A stretch of 64,000 bases of DNA from Mesorhizobium qingshengii (lineage in GTDB: Bacteria > Pseudomonadota > Alphaproteobacteria > Rhizobiales > Rhizobiaceae): contig NZ_FMXM01000011.1 in assembly GCF_900103325.1 (NCBI RefSeq), forward strand, positions 62,001 to 126,000, in the 5' to 3' direction. Each line of letters opens with the position of its first letter. The first letter of the stretch is position 1. The position numbers and the translations under genes were made by a program. The notes beneath the pieces were generated by a model. It was not told the DNA's origin and did not search any database. It saw nothing but the letters and a program-made list of their open reading frames with translations. Below are positions 34,814 through 45,373 of this stretch, one piece after another.

Positions 34814-35929
34814 TCAGCCGCTGATTTTATCCAGCGATGCCTCGATCGCCTTCCAGAGTTCTTCCACAGGCTCGCAGCCGACCGACAGGCGAACGAAACC
34901 GGCGGGAACCGCATCGCCTCTTTTTGACCGCCGCTCGGCGGAAGTGTGGACGCCGCCGAAGGATGTCGCGGCATGCATCAGGTCGCAGTTGTTGATGAAA
35001 TCCTCGGCCTTGTCTTCCGAGGCGAGTTCGAAAGAGATCAGAAAGCCGAAGCGCTCCATCTGGGCGCGGGCAAGGTTGTGCGACGGATCGCTTTCGAGGC
35101 CCGGAAAACGCAGGCCGCTGATCGCCCGGTGGCCTTTCAGCCGCCGTGCGATCACTTCAGCCGAAGCGCACATGCGATCGAAGCGCACATCCAGTGTTTC
35201 GAGGCCGCGATGCACCAGCCAGGCTTCGAACGGCCCGGGAATGCTGCCGGAAACTTCGCGCCAGCCGGTCACGGCGCTGATGATATCGGCATTGCGGCTG
35301 GCGACATGGCCGAACAGCACGTCGGAATGGCCGTTGGGCGCCTTGGTGTCGGCGGCAACAACGATATCGGCGCCATGGTCGAGCGGCCGCTGGCCGAAGG
35401 GCGTCATCGTCGTGTTGTCGACAACAAGGAGCGCTCCCGCTCTGTGAGCGGCTTCGGCCACGGCCGCGATATCGCAAATGTCCAGCCCCGGATTGGCGGG
35501 GGTTTCGACAAACGCCAGGTGGTAACCCTCGAAGCCGCCATCGAGGAAGGTCGAGGTCGGCCTGACATCGCAGGCGATGCCGAGCGGTTTGAGGAAGCGG
35601 TCGGCCAGCGCCCGTGTCGTGTGATAGCCGTCCGAAGGCAGCAGGATACGGTCACCGGCTTTGAGTACGGCAAAAACCGCCGCCGAGATTGCCGCCATTC
35701 CCGAAGGAAAGGCGACGCAGGGCGCGTCTTCAAGGTGGGCCAGCATATGTTCAACCGCGTCCCAGGTCGGGTTGCTGAAACGGCCGTACTGGTTGAAACC
35801 GGTGGCGTCGCCAGGCGCGTGAAAAATGGCGGCCATGGTCAGGGGCAACGGGATGGAATCGCCTGTCGCAAGCCCGCCGCGACGCAGATGAGGAAGTGCC
35901 GCCGCGCGTGATTTTGCTGTTTCAGACAT
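34814..35929 (-). CDS. Cys/Met-metabolism PLP enzyme (cystathionine gamma-lyase/synthase-like)
   Basis: A 371-residue fold-type I PLP enzyme of the trans-sulfuration family. The PLP lysine is Lys196 in AADTKAPNGHSDV; YGRFSNPTWDAVE near residue 48 and FPSGMAAISA (74-83) bind the cofactor phosphate from the neighbouring subunit; RLSVGCEPVEELW near the end is the family's substrate-carboxylate arginine region. Usual motif SATKYxxGHSD is altered to ADTKAPNGHSD, and the sequence is shorter than MetB, so gamma-lyase, gamma-synthase or methionine lyase activity cannot be told apart. It is divergent from the mraZ promoter. Confidence 0.85.
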   Translation of the reverse strand: MSETAKSRAAALPHLRRGGLATGDSIPLPLTMAAIFHAPGDATGFNQYGRFSNPTWDAVEHMLAHLEDAPCVAFPSGMAAISAAVFAVLKAGDRILLPSDGYHTTRALADRFLKPLGIACDVRPTSTFLDGGFEGYHLAFVETPANPGLDICDIAAVAEAAHRAGALLVVDNTTMTPFGQRPLDHGADIVVAADTKAPNGHSDVLFGHVASRNADIISAVTGWREVSGSIPGPFEAWLVHRGLETLDVRFDRMCASAEVIARRLKGHRAISGLRFPGLESDPSHNLARAQMERFGFLISFELASEDKAEDFINNCDLMHAATSFGGVHTSAERRSKRGDAVPAGFVRLSVGCEPVEELWKAIEASLDKISG

Positions 35930-36124
35930 CGAATTTCTAACCCTGTTGGCGACCGACGAGATGTAGCGCGACGCTATGCCCGGCAGCGGCTCGCGGCAAG
36001 CCGCGTCCGCTTGGGCCAGGCGGCTCTAAACGCTTCGTTAGGCTTAATGGACCATAAAGACGAGACGTGCCGTCAAGGCTGCTCTCATTGGTCGCGGCGC
36101 GCATGTTTGTGAAGCCTATTCCCG

Positions 36125-36154
36125 TTGACGCCCATAGTGCCCCATGATATCCCA
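36125..36154 (+). promoter_or_regulatory. MraZ operator (three TGGG repeats) over the dcw promoter
   Basis: CCCA occurs at 36131, 36141 and 36151, so on the minus strand TGGGA, TGGGG and TGGGC repeat with an exact 10-bp period, the layout of MraZ boxes (TGGGN separated by 5 bp). A -35-like TTGACG at 36125-36130 directly precedes them and a -10-like TATC/GATATC lies at 36146-36151, so MraZ binding would cover the promoter. The predicted leader to mraZ is about 180 nt. The rest of 35930-36339 shows no gene. Confidence 0.75.
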
Positions 36155-36339
36155 TTTCGATACTCAAGCCTTCGTTCCGCGTCAGGGTAAAGCGTACGCC
36201 AATCGGGCAGCCGCGGCGGCTGCGCGTTTGCCGGATTTTGCCCATGCGGACGAGGCTGAAACGGGGCAGGGAACGCGCTGCGGCGGTGCGTTTGACAAGA
36301 TGGAGAGGGGTGCGGCGGCGCAAGCGGCTGTAACGCGTG

Positions 36340-36798
36340 ATGGACCGGTTTCTGTCAAACACGGTGAGCAGGATCGATGCGAAGGGACGGGTGTCCGTTC
36401 CGGCGCATTTCCGTGCCGTCGTGCAGAAGCGCGGCTATTCGGAGCTCTACGCGCTGCGCTGCCTGGACCTGCCGGCGATGGATGTCGGTGGGCTGGACCT
36501 GCTCGACCGCTACGAGCAGCGAATCGCGCTCGAGGATCCCTTCTTGCAGACGGCGGACGACATGTCGTTCTTTTGCCATGGCGACGGCGCCTTCCTGAAG
36601 CTCGATCAGGACGGCCGCATCACGATGAGCGATTTCATTCGCGAGCACACCGGCGTTTCGTCGGAAGTGGCCTTTGTCGGGCGCGGCAATTTCTTTCAGA
36701 TCTGGGAGCCGGGACGGCTTGCTGCCTATGGCGCGCAGGCGCGGGCCCGGCTTTTGCAGCTTCGGCAGGGGACGAAGCCTGGGGAGCGACCGGAATGA
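36340..36798 (+). CDS. mraZ: Transcriptional regulator MraZ
   Basis: A 152-residue SpoVT/AbrB-like protein with two MraZ repeats, DRFLSNTVSRIDAKGRVSVP near the N-terminus and FLKLDQDGRITMSDFIREHT in the second half. MraZ binds TGGG repeats upstream of its own operon and represses the dcw cluster. ATG 36340 is preferred to the GTG one codon earlier. The protein is of normal length. Its stop overlaps the rsmH start (ATGA). Its operator candidate lies at 36131-36154. Confidence 0.93.
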   Translation: MDRFLSNTVSRIDAKGRVSVPAHFRAVVQKRGYSELYALRCLDLPAMDVGGLDLLDRYEQRIALEDPFLQTADDMSFFCHGDGAFLKLDQDGRITMSDFIREHTGVSSEVAFVGRGNFFQIWEPGRLAAYGAQARARLLQLRQGTKPGERPE

Positions 36799-37811
36799 CG
36801 GTGGGCCACGGCGATGACCTTCACGCCGTTGGCGGATCGGCCCGCCACATTCCGGTCCTCCTTGGCGAAGTGCTCGAGGCACTGGCGCCGGCGGAGGGCG
36901 ACATCATCATCGATGGCACGTTCGGCGCCGGGGGCTACACCAGGGCCATTCTGGCCACAGGGGCTTCCGTGGTGGCCATCGACCGCGACCCCGACGCGAT
37001 CGCCGCCGGGCGCGACCTCGAGGCGCAATCGGGCGGCAGGCTGAGGCTGGTGCAGGCGCCGTTCTCGACGCTGGACGAGCATGTCGAGAGTGCCGACGGC
37101 GTCGTGCTCGACATCGGCGTCTCCTCGATGCAGCTCGACCAGGCCGAGCGCGGGTTTTCGTTCCGCGCCGATGGACCACTCGACATGCGCATGGCGCGAG
37201 CGGGCCTCAGCGCCGCCGATGTCGTCAACAGCTTCAAGCCGGGCGACCTTGCCCGCATCTTCGGCTTCCTCGGCGAGGAACGTCATGCCGGGCGCATTGC
37301 TCGCATGATCGAGGCTCGGCGTGAAAAGCGGCCGTTCGAGCGCACGCTGGAACTCGCCGACGCCATCGAGACGCATATCGGCCGCGCGCCGAAGGACAAG
37401 ATCCATCCGGCCACGCGCGTCTTCCAGGCGCTGCGCATCTTCGTCAATGACGAGCTCGGCGAACTGGCCAAGGCTTTGTTCGCGGCCGAACGCGCGCTGA
37501 AGCCGGGCGGCCGGCTCGCCGTGGTGACGTTCCATTCGCTGGAAGACCGCATCGTCAAGCGCTTCATCGCCGATCGGGCTGACGTCGCGACCGGCTCGCG
37601 TCACCTGCCCGAGGCTCATGCGCGCACCGCGACCTTCCGCAAGGCGGGTGGCGGCGTGACCGCCGGCGACGCCGAGGTCGCGGCCAATCCGCGCGCCCGT
37701 TCGGCCAGGCTGCGCGCGGCGATCCGCACCGAGGCGCCGGCGCGCAGCAGCGACTTTTCGATCTTCGGCCTTCCAAAGCTTCCTGGCATCGACCGGCCGG
37801 GAGAGAGGTGA
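36795..37811 (+). CDS. rsmH: 16S rRNA (cytosine-1402-N4)-methyltransferase RsmH (MraW)
   Basis: A 338-residue SAM-dependent methyltransferase acting on C1402 in the ribosomal decoding centre. HIPVLLGEVLEAL opens the protein; motif I is DGTFGAGGYTRAIL; LDIGVSSMQLDQAERGFSFR and DGPLDMRM follow. The C-terminal VVTFHSLEDRIVKRF and the family ending with basic residues are present. The start is the ATG overlapping the mraZ stop; longer open frame upstream is non-coding in this frame. It is the second gene of the dcw cluster. Confidence 0.95.
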   Translation: MTVGHGDDLHAVGGSARHIPVLLGEVLEALAPAEGDIIIDGTFGAGGYTRAILATGASVVAIDRDPDAIAAGRDLEAQSGGRLRLVQAPFSTLDEHVESADGVVLDIGVSSMQLDQAERGFSFRADGPLDMRMARAGLSAADVVNSFKPGDLARIFGFLGEERHAGRIARMIEARREKRPFERTLELADAIETHIGRAPKDKIHPATRVFQALRIFVNDELGELAKALFAAERALKPGGRLAVVTFHSLEDRIVKRFIADRADVATGSRHLPEAHARTATFRKAGGGVTAGDAEVAANPRARSARLRAAIRTEAPARSSDFSIFGLPKLPGIDRPGER

Positions 37812-37815
37812 GCAC

Positions 37816-38211
37816 GTGTTTCGTACCAGCGACATTGTCCTGATCGCCGTCATGGTTTCGGCGGCGGCCCTTACCTACAAGACCAAGCGCGAGGCCGAGG
37901 AACAGCTGGCGGCGGTGCAGAAGATCCACGCCCAGATCCGCTATGAGGAGGACACGATCGACCTGCTCAAGGCCGACTGGAGCCTGCTCACCCAGCCATC
38001 ACGGCTGCAGAAGCTGGCCGAACTCTACAAGTCGCAGCTCGAGCTCGAGCCGGTCAGCGCCCGCCAGATCGTCGGTATCGGTGATCTGCCGGCCAAAGCC
38101 CTGGACATTCAGGACATCCTGAAAGGACGCCAGGACGGCATGGCCGACAATTCCGACAAGGCGCCCTCGGGCGACAAGGATCCAGTGGTGACCGGAGGCA
38201 TCGCCCAATGA
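37816..38211 (+). CDS. ftsL: Cell-division protein FtsL
   Basis: A 131-residue bitopic protein. Translation starts at GTG (37816), preceded by GAGAGAGGTGA. A single membrane helix (about 5-20, DIVLIAVMVSAAALTY) is followed by a coiled-coil region (24-65, KREAEEQLAAVQKIHAQIRY...) and a C-terminal tail rich in Asp, Ser and Lys that is longer than in E. coli FtsL. FtsL joins FtsB and FtsQ and activates FtsWI septal synthesis. Its stop overlaps the ftsI ATG (38208-38211). Confidence 0.88.
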   Translation: MFRTSDIVLIAVMVSAAALTYKTKREAEEQLAAVQKIHAQIRYEEDTIDLLKADWSLLTQPSRLQKLAELYKSQLELEPVSARQIVGIGDLPAKALDIQDILKGRQDGMADNSDKAPSGDKDPVVTGGIAQ

Positions 38212-39917
38212 TCGGCAAACTGCTGAAACGCCGCGCGAGCACGAGCGAAGCCGGATCGATCGTGGTCGAGGGCGCCCGCAAGGCGACCGGCGGCAAGGGC
38301 AGGACGCGCATCGTGATGACGATGGCGGTGTTCTTCGGCATCTTCTCGATCATTTCCGGGCGGCTGGTCTATCTCGGCTTCCAGACCCCCGACATGTCGG
38401 GCGGCCCGCAGAGCCGGGTGACGGCATCGCGGCCCGACATTGTCGACCGCAATGGTGAGGTGCTGGCGACTGACATCAAGACGGCGTCGCTGTTTGCCGA
38501 ACCGCGCCGCATCGTCGACGCCGACGAGGCAATCGAGAAGCTGTCGACGGTACTTCCCGAGATCGATTACGAGCAGACCTACCACAAGCTGAAGAGCGGC
38601 GCCGGCTTCGTCTGGCTGCAGCGGCAGCTGACACCCAAGCAGCAGGCCGACATCATGCAGCTTGGCATTCCGGGCTTTGGCTTCCGCACCGAAAAGCGCC
38701 GTTTCTATCCGAGCGGCGAGACCTCATCCTACATTGTCGGCCTCACCAACATCGACAACCAGGGCATCTCCGGCATGGAGAAGTATATCGATGAGCAGGG
38801 CCTGAGCGACCTGCAGGCGTCGGGCCTTGCGGTGGCGAAGGATTTGAAGCCGGTGAAGCTGTCGATCGATCTGCGCGTTCAGCATATCGTGCGCGACGAG
38901 ATCGCCGCCGCCCTGGAGCGCTATCGCGCCATCGGTGCTGGTGCCGTTGTGCTCAACGTCAAGACCGGCGAAGTGGTGGCCATGGCCTCGGTGCCGGATT
39001 TCGATCCGAACAATCCCTACAATGCACAGGAAAAGGACCGGCTGAACCGGATGTCGGCGGGCCTCTATGAGATGGGCTCGACCTTCAAGAGCTTCACCTC
39101 AGCAATGGCGCTCGATTCCGGCAAAGCGACGATGGCGAGCCGCTTCGACGCCTCGCATCCAATCCGGGTCGGCCATCAGGCCATTCACGATTTCCACGGC
39201 AAGAATCGCGTGCTGTCGTTGCCGGAGGTGTTCCTCTATTCGTCCAACATCGGGTCGGCCAGGGAGGCCGAGCTGGTCGGCATCGAGGGGCACCGCGAAT
39301 TCCTGCACCGCCTTGGAATTTTGGACAGGATGCAGACCGAACTGCCGGAAGTCGCCCGCCCGACTGAACCGAAGGTCTGGAAACAGGTCAATTCGTTCAC
39401 CATCGCCTTCGGTCATGGTGTGTCGACGACGCCGCTGCAAGCGGCCGTCGGCTGCGCGGCGCTGATGAATGGCGGCTACCTGATCGAGCCGACATTCCTG
39501 GTCCGCAGCGAGCAGGATGCGATGGCGGTGGCCAAGAAAGTGGTCAGCGACAAGACAGTCGAGGGGATGCGCTACCTTTATACGCTCAACGCCGAGAAGG
39601 GCTCGGCCAGAAACGCCAGGGTCCCCGGCTACCGCGTTGGCGGCAAGACCGGAACAGCCGAGAAGGTCATCAATGGTCGCTACTCGAAGGACTTGAATTT
39701 CAATACCTTCGTCGCCGCCTTCCCGATGGACGATCCGCAATACCTGGTGTTTACGATTGCCGACGCCCCGCACCCGGAAAAACCTGGCATGACAGACGTC
39801 GCGGCCGCGAATGCGGGGGTCATAGCCGGCAATATCATCAGGCGTTCAGCGGCCATACTTGGCGTGAAGCCAGATTTCAGCCATGAAAATGGTGCAACGC
39901 TGGTTTCCTATCAGTGA
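38208..39917 (+). CDS. ftsI: Septal peptidoglycan transpeptidase FtsI (PBP3)
   Basis: A 569-residue class B penicillin-binding protein. A cytoplasmic basic N-terminus and one membrane helix (about 36-56) are followed by the pedestal domain and the transpeptidase domain with nucleophile Ser291 (MGSTFKS), SSN (345-347) and KTG (480-482 in GGKTGTAEK). It cross-links septal peptidoglycan together with FtsW. Length is typical. The start overlaps the ftsL stop by four bases. Confidence 0.95.
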   Translation: MIGKLLKRRASTSEAGSIVVEGARKATGGKGRTRIVMTMAVFFGIFSIISGRLVYLGFQTPDMSGGPQSRVTASRPDIVDRNGEVLATDIKTASLFAEPRRIVDADEAIEKLSTVLPEIDYEQTYHKLKSGAGFVWLQRQLTPKQQADIMQLGIPGFGFRTEKRRFYPSGETSSYIVGLTNIDNQGISGMEKYIDEQGLSDLQASGLAVAKDLKPVKLSIDLRVQHIVRDEIAAALERYRAIGAGAVVLNVKTGEVVAMASVPDFDPNNPYNAQEKDRLNRMSAGLYEMGSTFKSFTSAMALDSGKATMASRFDASHPIRVGHQAIHDFHGKNRVLSLPEVFLYSSNIGSAREAELVGIEGHREFLHRLGILDRMQTELPEVARPTEPKVWKQVNSFTIAFGHGVSTTPLQAAVGCAALMNGGYLIEPTFLVRSEQDAMAVAKKVVSDKTVEGMRYLYTLNAEKGSARNARVPGYRVGGKTGTAEKVINGRYSKDLNFNTFVAAFPMDDPQYLVFTIADAPHPEKPGMTDVAAANAGVIAGNIIRRSAAILGVKPDFSHENGATLVSYQ

Positions 39918-39971
39918 TTCTTGGGGCGCGCCGGCAACTGCGCGCTATTTTGTTGCGGTGAACGGAACTCG

Positions 39972-41422
39972 ATGAAGCTAAAAGATCTAGCCGGTATCCT
40001 GCCAGTCGAAGGAACAGCTTCCGCCGACCTGGAGGTTACCGGGATTTCGTCGGATTCCCGCCAGGTAAAACCGGGCGTCGTCTTTTTTGCGCTCGCCGGT
40101 ACCAAGGCGGATGGCGCGGCCTATGCCGCCGACGCGGCCGGGCGTGGCGCCATCGCGATCGTTGCAGGCCAGGGCAGCGCCATTGCCGGCCTGCCGGTAC
40201 CGGTGCTGGCAGTCGATGATCCGCGCCTGGCGCTGGCGCTGAGTGCGGCACGCTATTTCGGCAAGCAGCCACAGACCATGGTCGCGGTGACAGGCACCAG
40301 CGGGAAGACGTCGGTCGCTGCCTTCACCAGGCAGATCTGGGAACAGGCCGGCCATGCCGCCGCTTCGATCGGCACCACCGGCGTGGTGGCGCCGGGCCGC
40401 AACGACTATGGCTCGCTGACCACGCCAGATCCGGTCGCGCTGCACCTGCTGCTCAGGGAATTGGCGGATGCCGGCGTCACGCACGCCTCGATGGAAGCCT
40501 CCAGCCATGGGCTCGACCAGCGCCGCCTCGACGGCGTGAAGCTGGCGGCCGGCGGGTTCACCAATCTCGGCCGCGATCATATGGACTATCATCCGACGGT
40601 CGAGGACTATCACCGCGCCAAGCTGCGCCTGTTCGATACGCTGCTGCCGAAGGGCGCACCGGCCGTCATCTTCGCCGACGATCCGTGGTCGGCGCCGACG
40701 ATCCAGGCGGCGCAGGCGGCCGGGCTCGAGGTGCTGACGGTTGGCCGCCATGGCGATTTCCTCAAGCTGAAGCGAGTCGAGCACGAACGCCATCGCCAGC
40801 GCGCCGAGGTCGAGGCCGACGGCGTGCTTTACGAGATCGACCTGCCGCTTGCGGGCGATTTCCAGATTTCGAACGCGCTGGTTTCGGCGGGGCTTGCCAT
40901 TTCCACCGGAACGCCCGTCGCCAAGGCCCTGATGTCCTTGGAGAAACTGAAGGGCGCGCCGGGTCGGCTCGATCTCGTTGGCACCACCGCCAACGGTGCG
41001 CCCGTGTATGTCGACTACGCCCACAAGCCCGACGCGCTGGAAAATGTGCTGGCCTCGGTGCGCCCGTTCACCACCGGCCGTGTCATGGTCGTGTTCGGCT
41101 GTGGCGGCGACCGCGACCGCGGCAAACGGCCGATCATGGGCGAGATCGCGACGCGGCTCGCCGATGTCGTCATCGTCACCGACGACAATCCGCGCTCGGA
41201 AGTGCCTGAAACGATCCGCGCCGCCATTCTTGCCGCCGCACCCGGGGCGATCGAGATCGGCGACCGGCGCCAGGCGATCCACGAGGCGGTCGGCATGCTG
41301 CATGCCGGCGACACGCTGATCGTGGCCGGCAAGGGCCACGAAGAAGGCCAGACGATCGGCTCCGAGACCTTGCATTTCTCCGATCATGAGGAAGTGCGCG
41401 CCGCGCTGCGGGAGCGTGCCGC

Positions 41423-41426
<4 letters not shown>
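39972..41426 (+). CDS. murE: UDP-MurNAc-L-Ala-D-Glu:meso-DAP ligase MurE
   Basis: A 484-residue Mur ligase adding meso-diaminopimelate to the stem peptide. The ATP loop is VTGTSGKTSVAAF, the Mur motif HASMEASSHGLDQRRLDGV follows, and DNPR in VTDDNPRSEVP specifies DAP rather than lysine. The start at 39972 (MKLKDLAG) follows GGAACTCG after the ftsI stop by 54 bp. The stop overlaps the murF start (ATGA). Confidence 0.95.
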
Positions 41427-42856
<1,430 letters not shown>

Positions 42857-42880
42857 ATCAAGTCGGGGGACGAAAAGCGC

Positions 42881-43963
42881 ATGTTCACACTGCTCGTCGA
42901 TTTTGCGGACAAGATCTCGGTCTTCAATGTCTTCCGCTACATCACCTTCCGCACCGGCGGGGCGCTGATCACATCGGCGCTGATCGTCTTCATCTTCGGA
43001 CCGACGATCATCAATTCGCTGCGGCTGCGGCAAGGCAAGGGCCAGCCGATCCGCGCCGACGGGCCGCAGACGCATTTCAAGAAGGCCGGTACGCCGACCA
43101 TGGGCGGGCTGATGATCCTGTCGGGCATCATCGGCTCGTCGCTTTTGTGGGCGAACCTGTCGAGCATCTATGTCTGGGTGGTGCTGCTGGTCACGCTGGG
43201 TTTCGGCTCGATCGGCTTTTACGACGACTATCTGAAGGTGACGAAGCAGTCGCATCTCGGTTTTTCCGGCAAGGCGCGGCTGGCACTTGAATTCGTCATC
43301 GCCGGCATCGCCGCGTGGGCGATCATGCATAACGGCCAGGCGCCGTTCTCGTCGTCGCTGACATTTCCCTTCGCCAAGGAATTCATCATCAATCTCGGCT
43401 GGTTCTTCATTCCGTTCTCCTGCTTCGTCATCGTCGGCGCCGGCAATGCGGTGAACCTGACCGACGGCCTCGACGGGCTGGCGATCGTGCCGATCATGAT
43501 CGCGGCGGCCTCCTTCGGCGTCATCGCCTATCTGTCCGGCAACGCCGTGTTCGCCGAATATCTGCAGATCCATTTCGTGCCCGGCACCGGTGAACTGGCT
43601 GTCGTGCTCGGCTCGGTCATCGGCGCCGGCCTCGGCTTCCTCTGGTTCAATGCGCCGCCGGCGGCGATCTTCATGGGCGACACCGGATCGCTGGCCATGG
43701 GCGGCCTGATCGGCACGGTCGCGGTCGCCACCAAGCACGAGATCGTGCTGGTTATCGTCGGCGGCCTGTTCGTGGTGGAAATCCTGTCGGTGATCATCCA
43801 GGTCGGCTACTTCAAGATGACCGGCAAGCGGGTGTTCCTGATGGCGCCGATCCACCATCATTTCGAAAAGCTCGGTTGGACTGAAAGCCAGGTGGTGATC
43901 CGCTTCTGGATCATCGCCGTGATCCTGGCGCTGGTCGGCCTGTCCACCCTGAAGCTGAGATAG
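42881..43963 (+). CDS. mraY: Phospho-MurNAc-pentapeptide translocase MraY
   Basis: A 360-residue integral membrane enzyme with ten predicted helices that makes lipid I from UDP-MurNAc-pentapeptide and undecaprenyl phosphate. Catalytic Asp pair is in GFYDDYLKVTKQSH; NLTDGLDGLA and APIHHHFEKLGW are the other conserved loops. KKAGTPTMGG marks the first cytoplasmic loop. The ATG has GGGGGACG upstream. Length is as in E. coli (360). Confidence 0.96.
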   Translation: MFTLLVDFADKISVFNVFRYITFRTGGALITSALIVFIFGPTIINSLRLRQGKGQPIRADGPQTHFKKAGTPTMGGLMILSGIIGSSLLWANLSSIYVWVVLLVTLGFGSIGFYDDYLKVTKQSHLGFSGKARLALEFVIAGIAAWAIMHNGQAPFSSSLTFPFAKEFIINLGWFFIPFSCFVIVGAGNAVNLTDGLDGLAIVPIMIAAASFGVIAYLSGNAVFAEYLQIHFVPGTGELAVVLGSVIGAGLGFLWFNAPPAAIFMGDTGSLAMGGLIGTVAVATKHEIVLVIVGGLFVVEILSVIIQVGYFKMTGKRVFLMAPIHHHFEKLGWTESQVVIRFWIIAVILALVGLSTLKLR

Positions 43964-43972
43964 GAAACACCC

Positions 43973-45373
43973 TTGATCCCCGCCGCATCCTTCGCAGGCA
44001 AGCGCGTTTCACTCTTCGGGCTCGGTGGCTCGGGGATCGCCACGGCGCGCGCGCTGATTGCCGGCGGCGCGGAGGTGCTGGCCTGGGACGACAATCCCGA
44101 CAGCGTTGCCAAGGCGGCGGATGTCGGCATCGCAACCGCCGATTTGCACGGCGCCGACTGGGCAAAGTTCTCGGCTTTCGTGCTGTCGCCAGGCGTGCCG
44201 CTGACACATCCCAAGCCGCATTGGACAGTGGAGCTGGCGAAGGGCGCTGGTGTCGAGGTGATTGGCGACATCGAACTTTTCTGCCGCGAGCGGATTTTGC
44301 AGGCGCCGACGGCACCTTTCATCGCCATCACAGGCACCAATGGCAAGTCGACGACGACCGCGCTGGCCGCGCATATCCTGAAAGCCGCGGGACGCGACAC
44401 CCAGATGGGCGGCAATATCGGCCGCGCGGTGATGACGCTCGATCCGCCGCAGCCCAGTCGGCACTATGTGGTCGAGTGCTCGTCCTACCAGATCGACCTC
44501 GCGCCCTCGATCAACCCGACGGCCGGCATCCTGCTCAATCTGACGCCCGACCATCTCGACCGCCACGGCACCATGCAGCATTACGCTTCGATCAAGGAGC
44601 GGCTGGTTGCCGGCAGCGAGACGGCCATCATCGGCATCGACGATTCCTGGTGCGCGCAGATCGCCGAGCGTCTGGAGCGGGCGGGACGGCATGTGATCCG
44701 CATTTCCAAGCGCCTGCCGCTGACCGATGGCTATTTCGCCGACGCCGGCAATCTGATGGAGGCGGTGCACGGCCGCTACAGCCGTGTCGCCTTCCTCGAA
44801 GGCATCGGCTCGCTGCGCGGCCAGCACAATGCCCAGAATGCGCTGGCAGCGGTTGCCGCTTGCCTAAGGGTCGGGCTGGACCTCGGCGAGATCCAGTCGG
44901 GGCTGGAGAGTTTTCCCGGCCTCGCGCATCGCATGGAGCAGGTCGGCCGCAAGGACCATGTGCTGTTCATCAACGATTCCAAGGCGACCAATGCCGATGC
45001 GGCGGCACCGGCGCTGTCGAGCTTTCCGCGCATCTACTGGATCGCCGGCGGCCTGCCCAAGGAAGGCGGCATCGAGCCGCTGCGCGGCTTCTTCCCGCGC
45101 ATCGCCAAGGCCTATCTGATCGGCGAGGCGGCGCCTGCCTTCTCGGCGACCCTGGGCGAGGCCGTGTCCTACGAGATATCGGGCACGCTGGCCGCGGCGG
45201 TCGAGCACGCCGCGCATGACGCTGGTCGAGACGACAGCGGCGAGGTGGTGGTGCTGTTGTCGCCGGCCTGCGCCAGTTTCGACCAGTTCAAGAATTTCGA
45301 AATTCGCGGCGAAGCCTTCAGGCAAGCTGCGAATGCTATCGAGGGTGTGAAACCCATCGGAGGGGCACGATAA
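43973..45373 (+). CDS. murD: UDP-MurNAc-L-alanine:D-glutamate ligase MurD
   Basis: A 466-residue Mur ligase. Translation most likely starts at TTG 43973 (MIPAASFAGKRVSLFGLGGS) with AGGAAAC seven bases upstream; no ATG is suitably placed before the conserved Rossmann start GLGGSG. ATP loop AITGTNGKSTTTALAA and VVECSSYQIDLAP with N-P-D-H-L-D motif TPDHLDRHG are intact. Its stop overlaps the ftsW ATG by one base (TAATG). Confidence 0.93.
   Translation: MIPAASFAGKRVSLFGLGGSGIATARALIAGGAEVLAWDDNPDSVAKAADVGIATADLHGADWAKFSAFVLSPGVPLTHPKPHWTVELAKGAGVEVIGDIELFCRERILQAPTAPFIAITGTNGKSTTTALAAHILKAAGRDTQMGGNIGRAVMTLDPPQPSRHYVVECSSYQIDLAPSINPTAGILLNLTPDHLDRHGTMQHYASIKERLVAGSETAIIGIDDSWCAQIAERLERAGRHVIRISKRLPLTDGYFADAGNLMEAVHGRYSRVAFLEGIGSLRGQHNAQNALAAVAACLRVGLDLGEIQSGLESFPGLAHRMEQVGRKDHVLFINDSKATNADAAAPALSSFPRIYWIAGGLPKEGGIEPLRGFFPRIAKAYLIGEAAPAFSATLGEAVSYEISGTLAAAVEHAAHDAGRDDSGEVVVLLSPACASFDQFKNFEIRGEAFRQAANAIEGVKPIGGAR

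Noticed and set aside
35930..36120. SAM-II type riboswitch in front of the cystathionine enzyme
   Set aside because: No pseudoknot-like core or conserved SAM-II bases could be aligned in this stretch.
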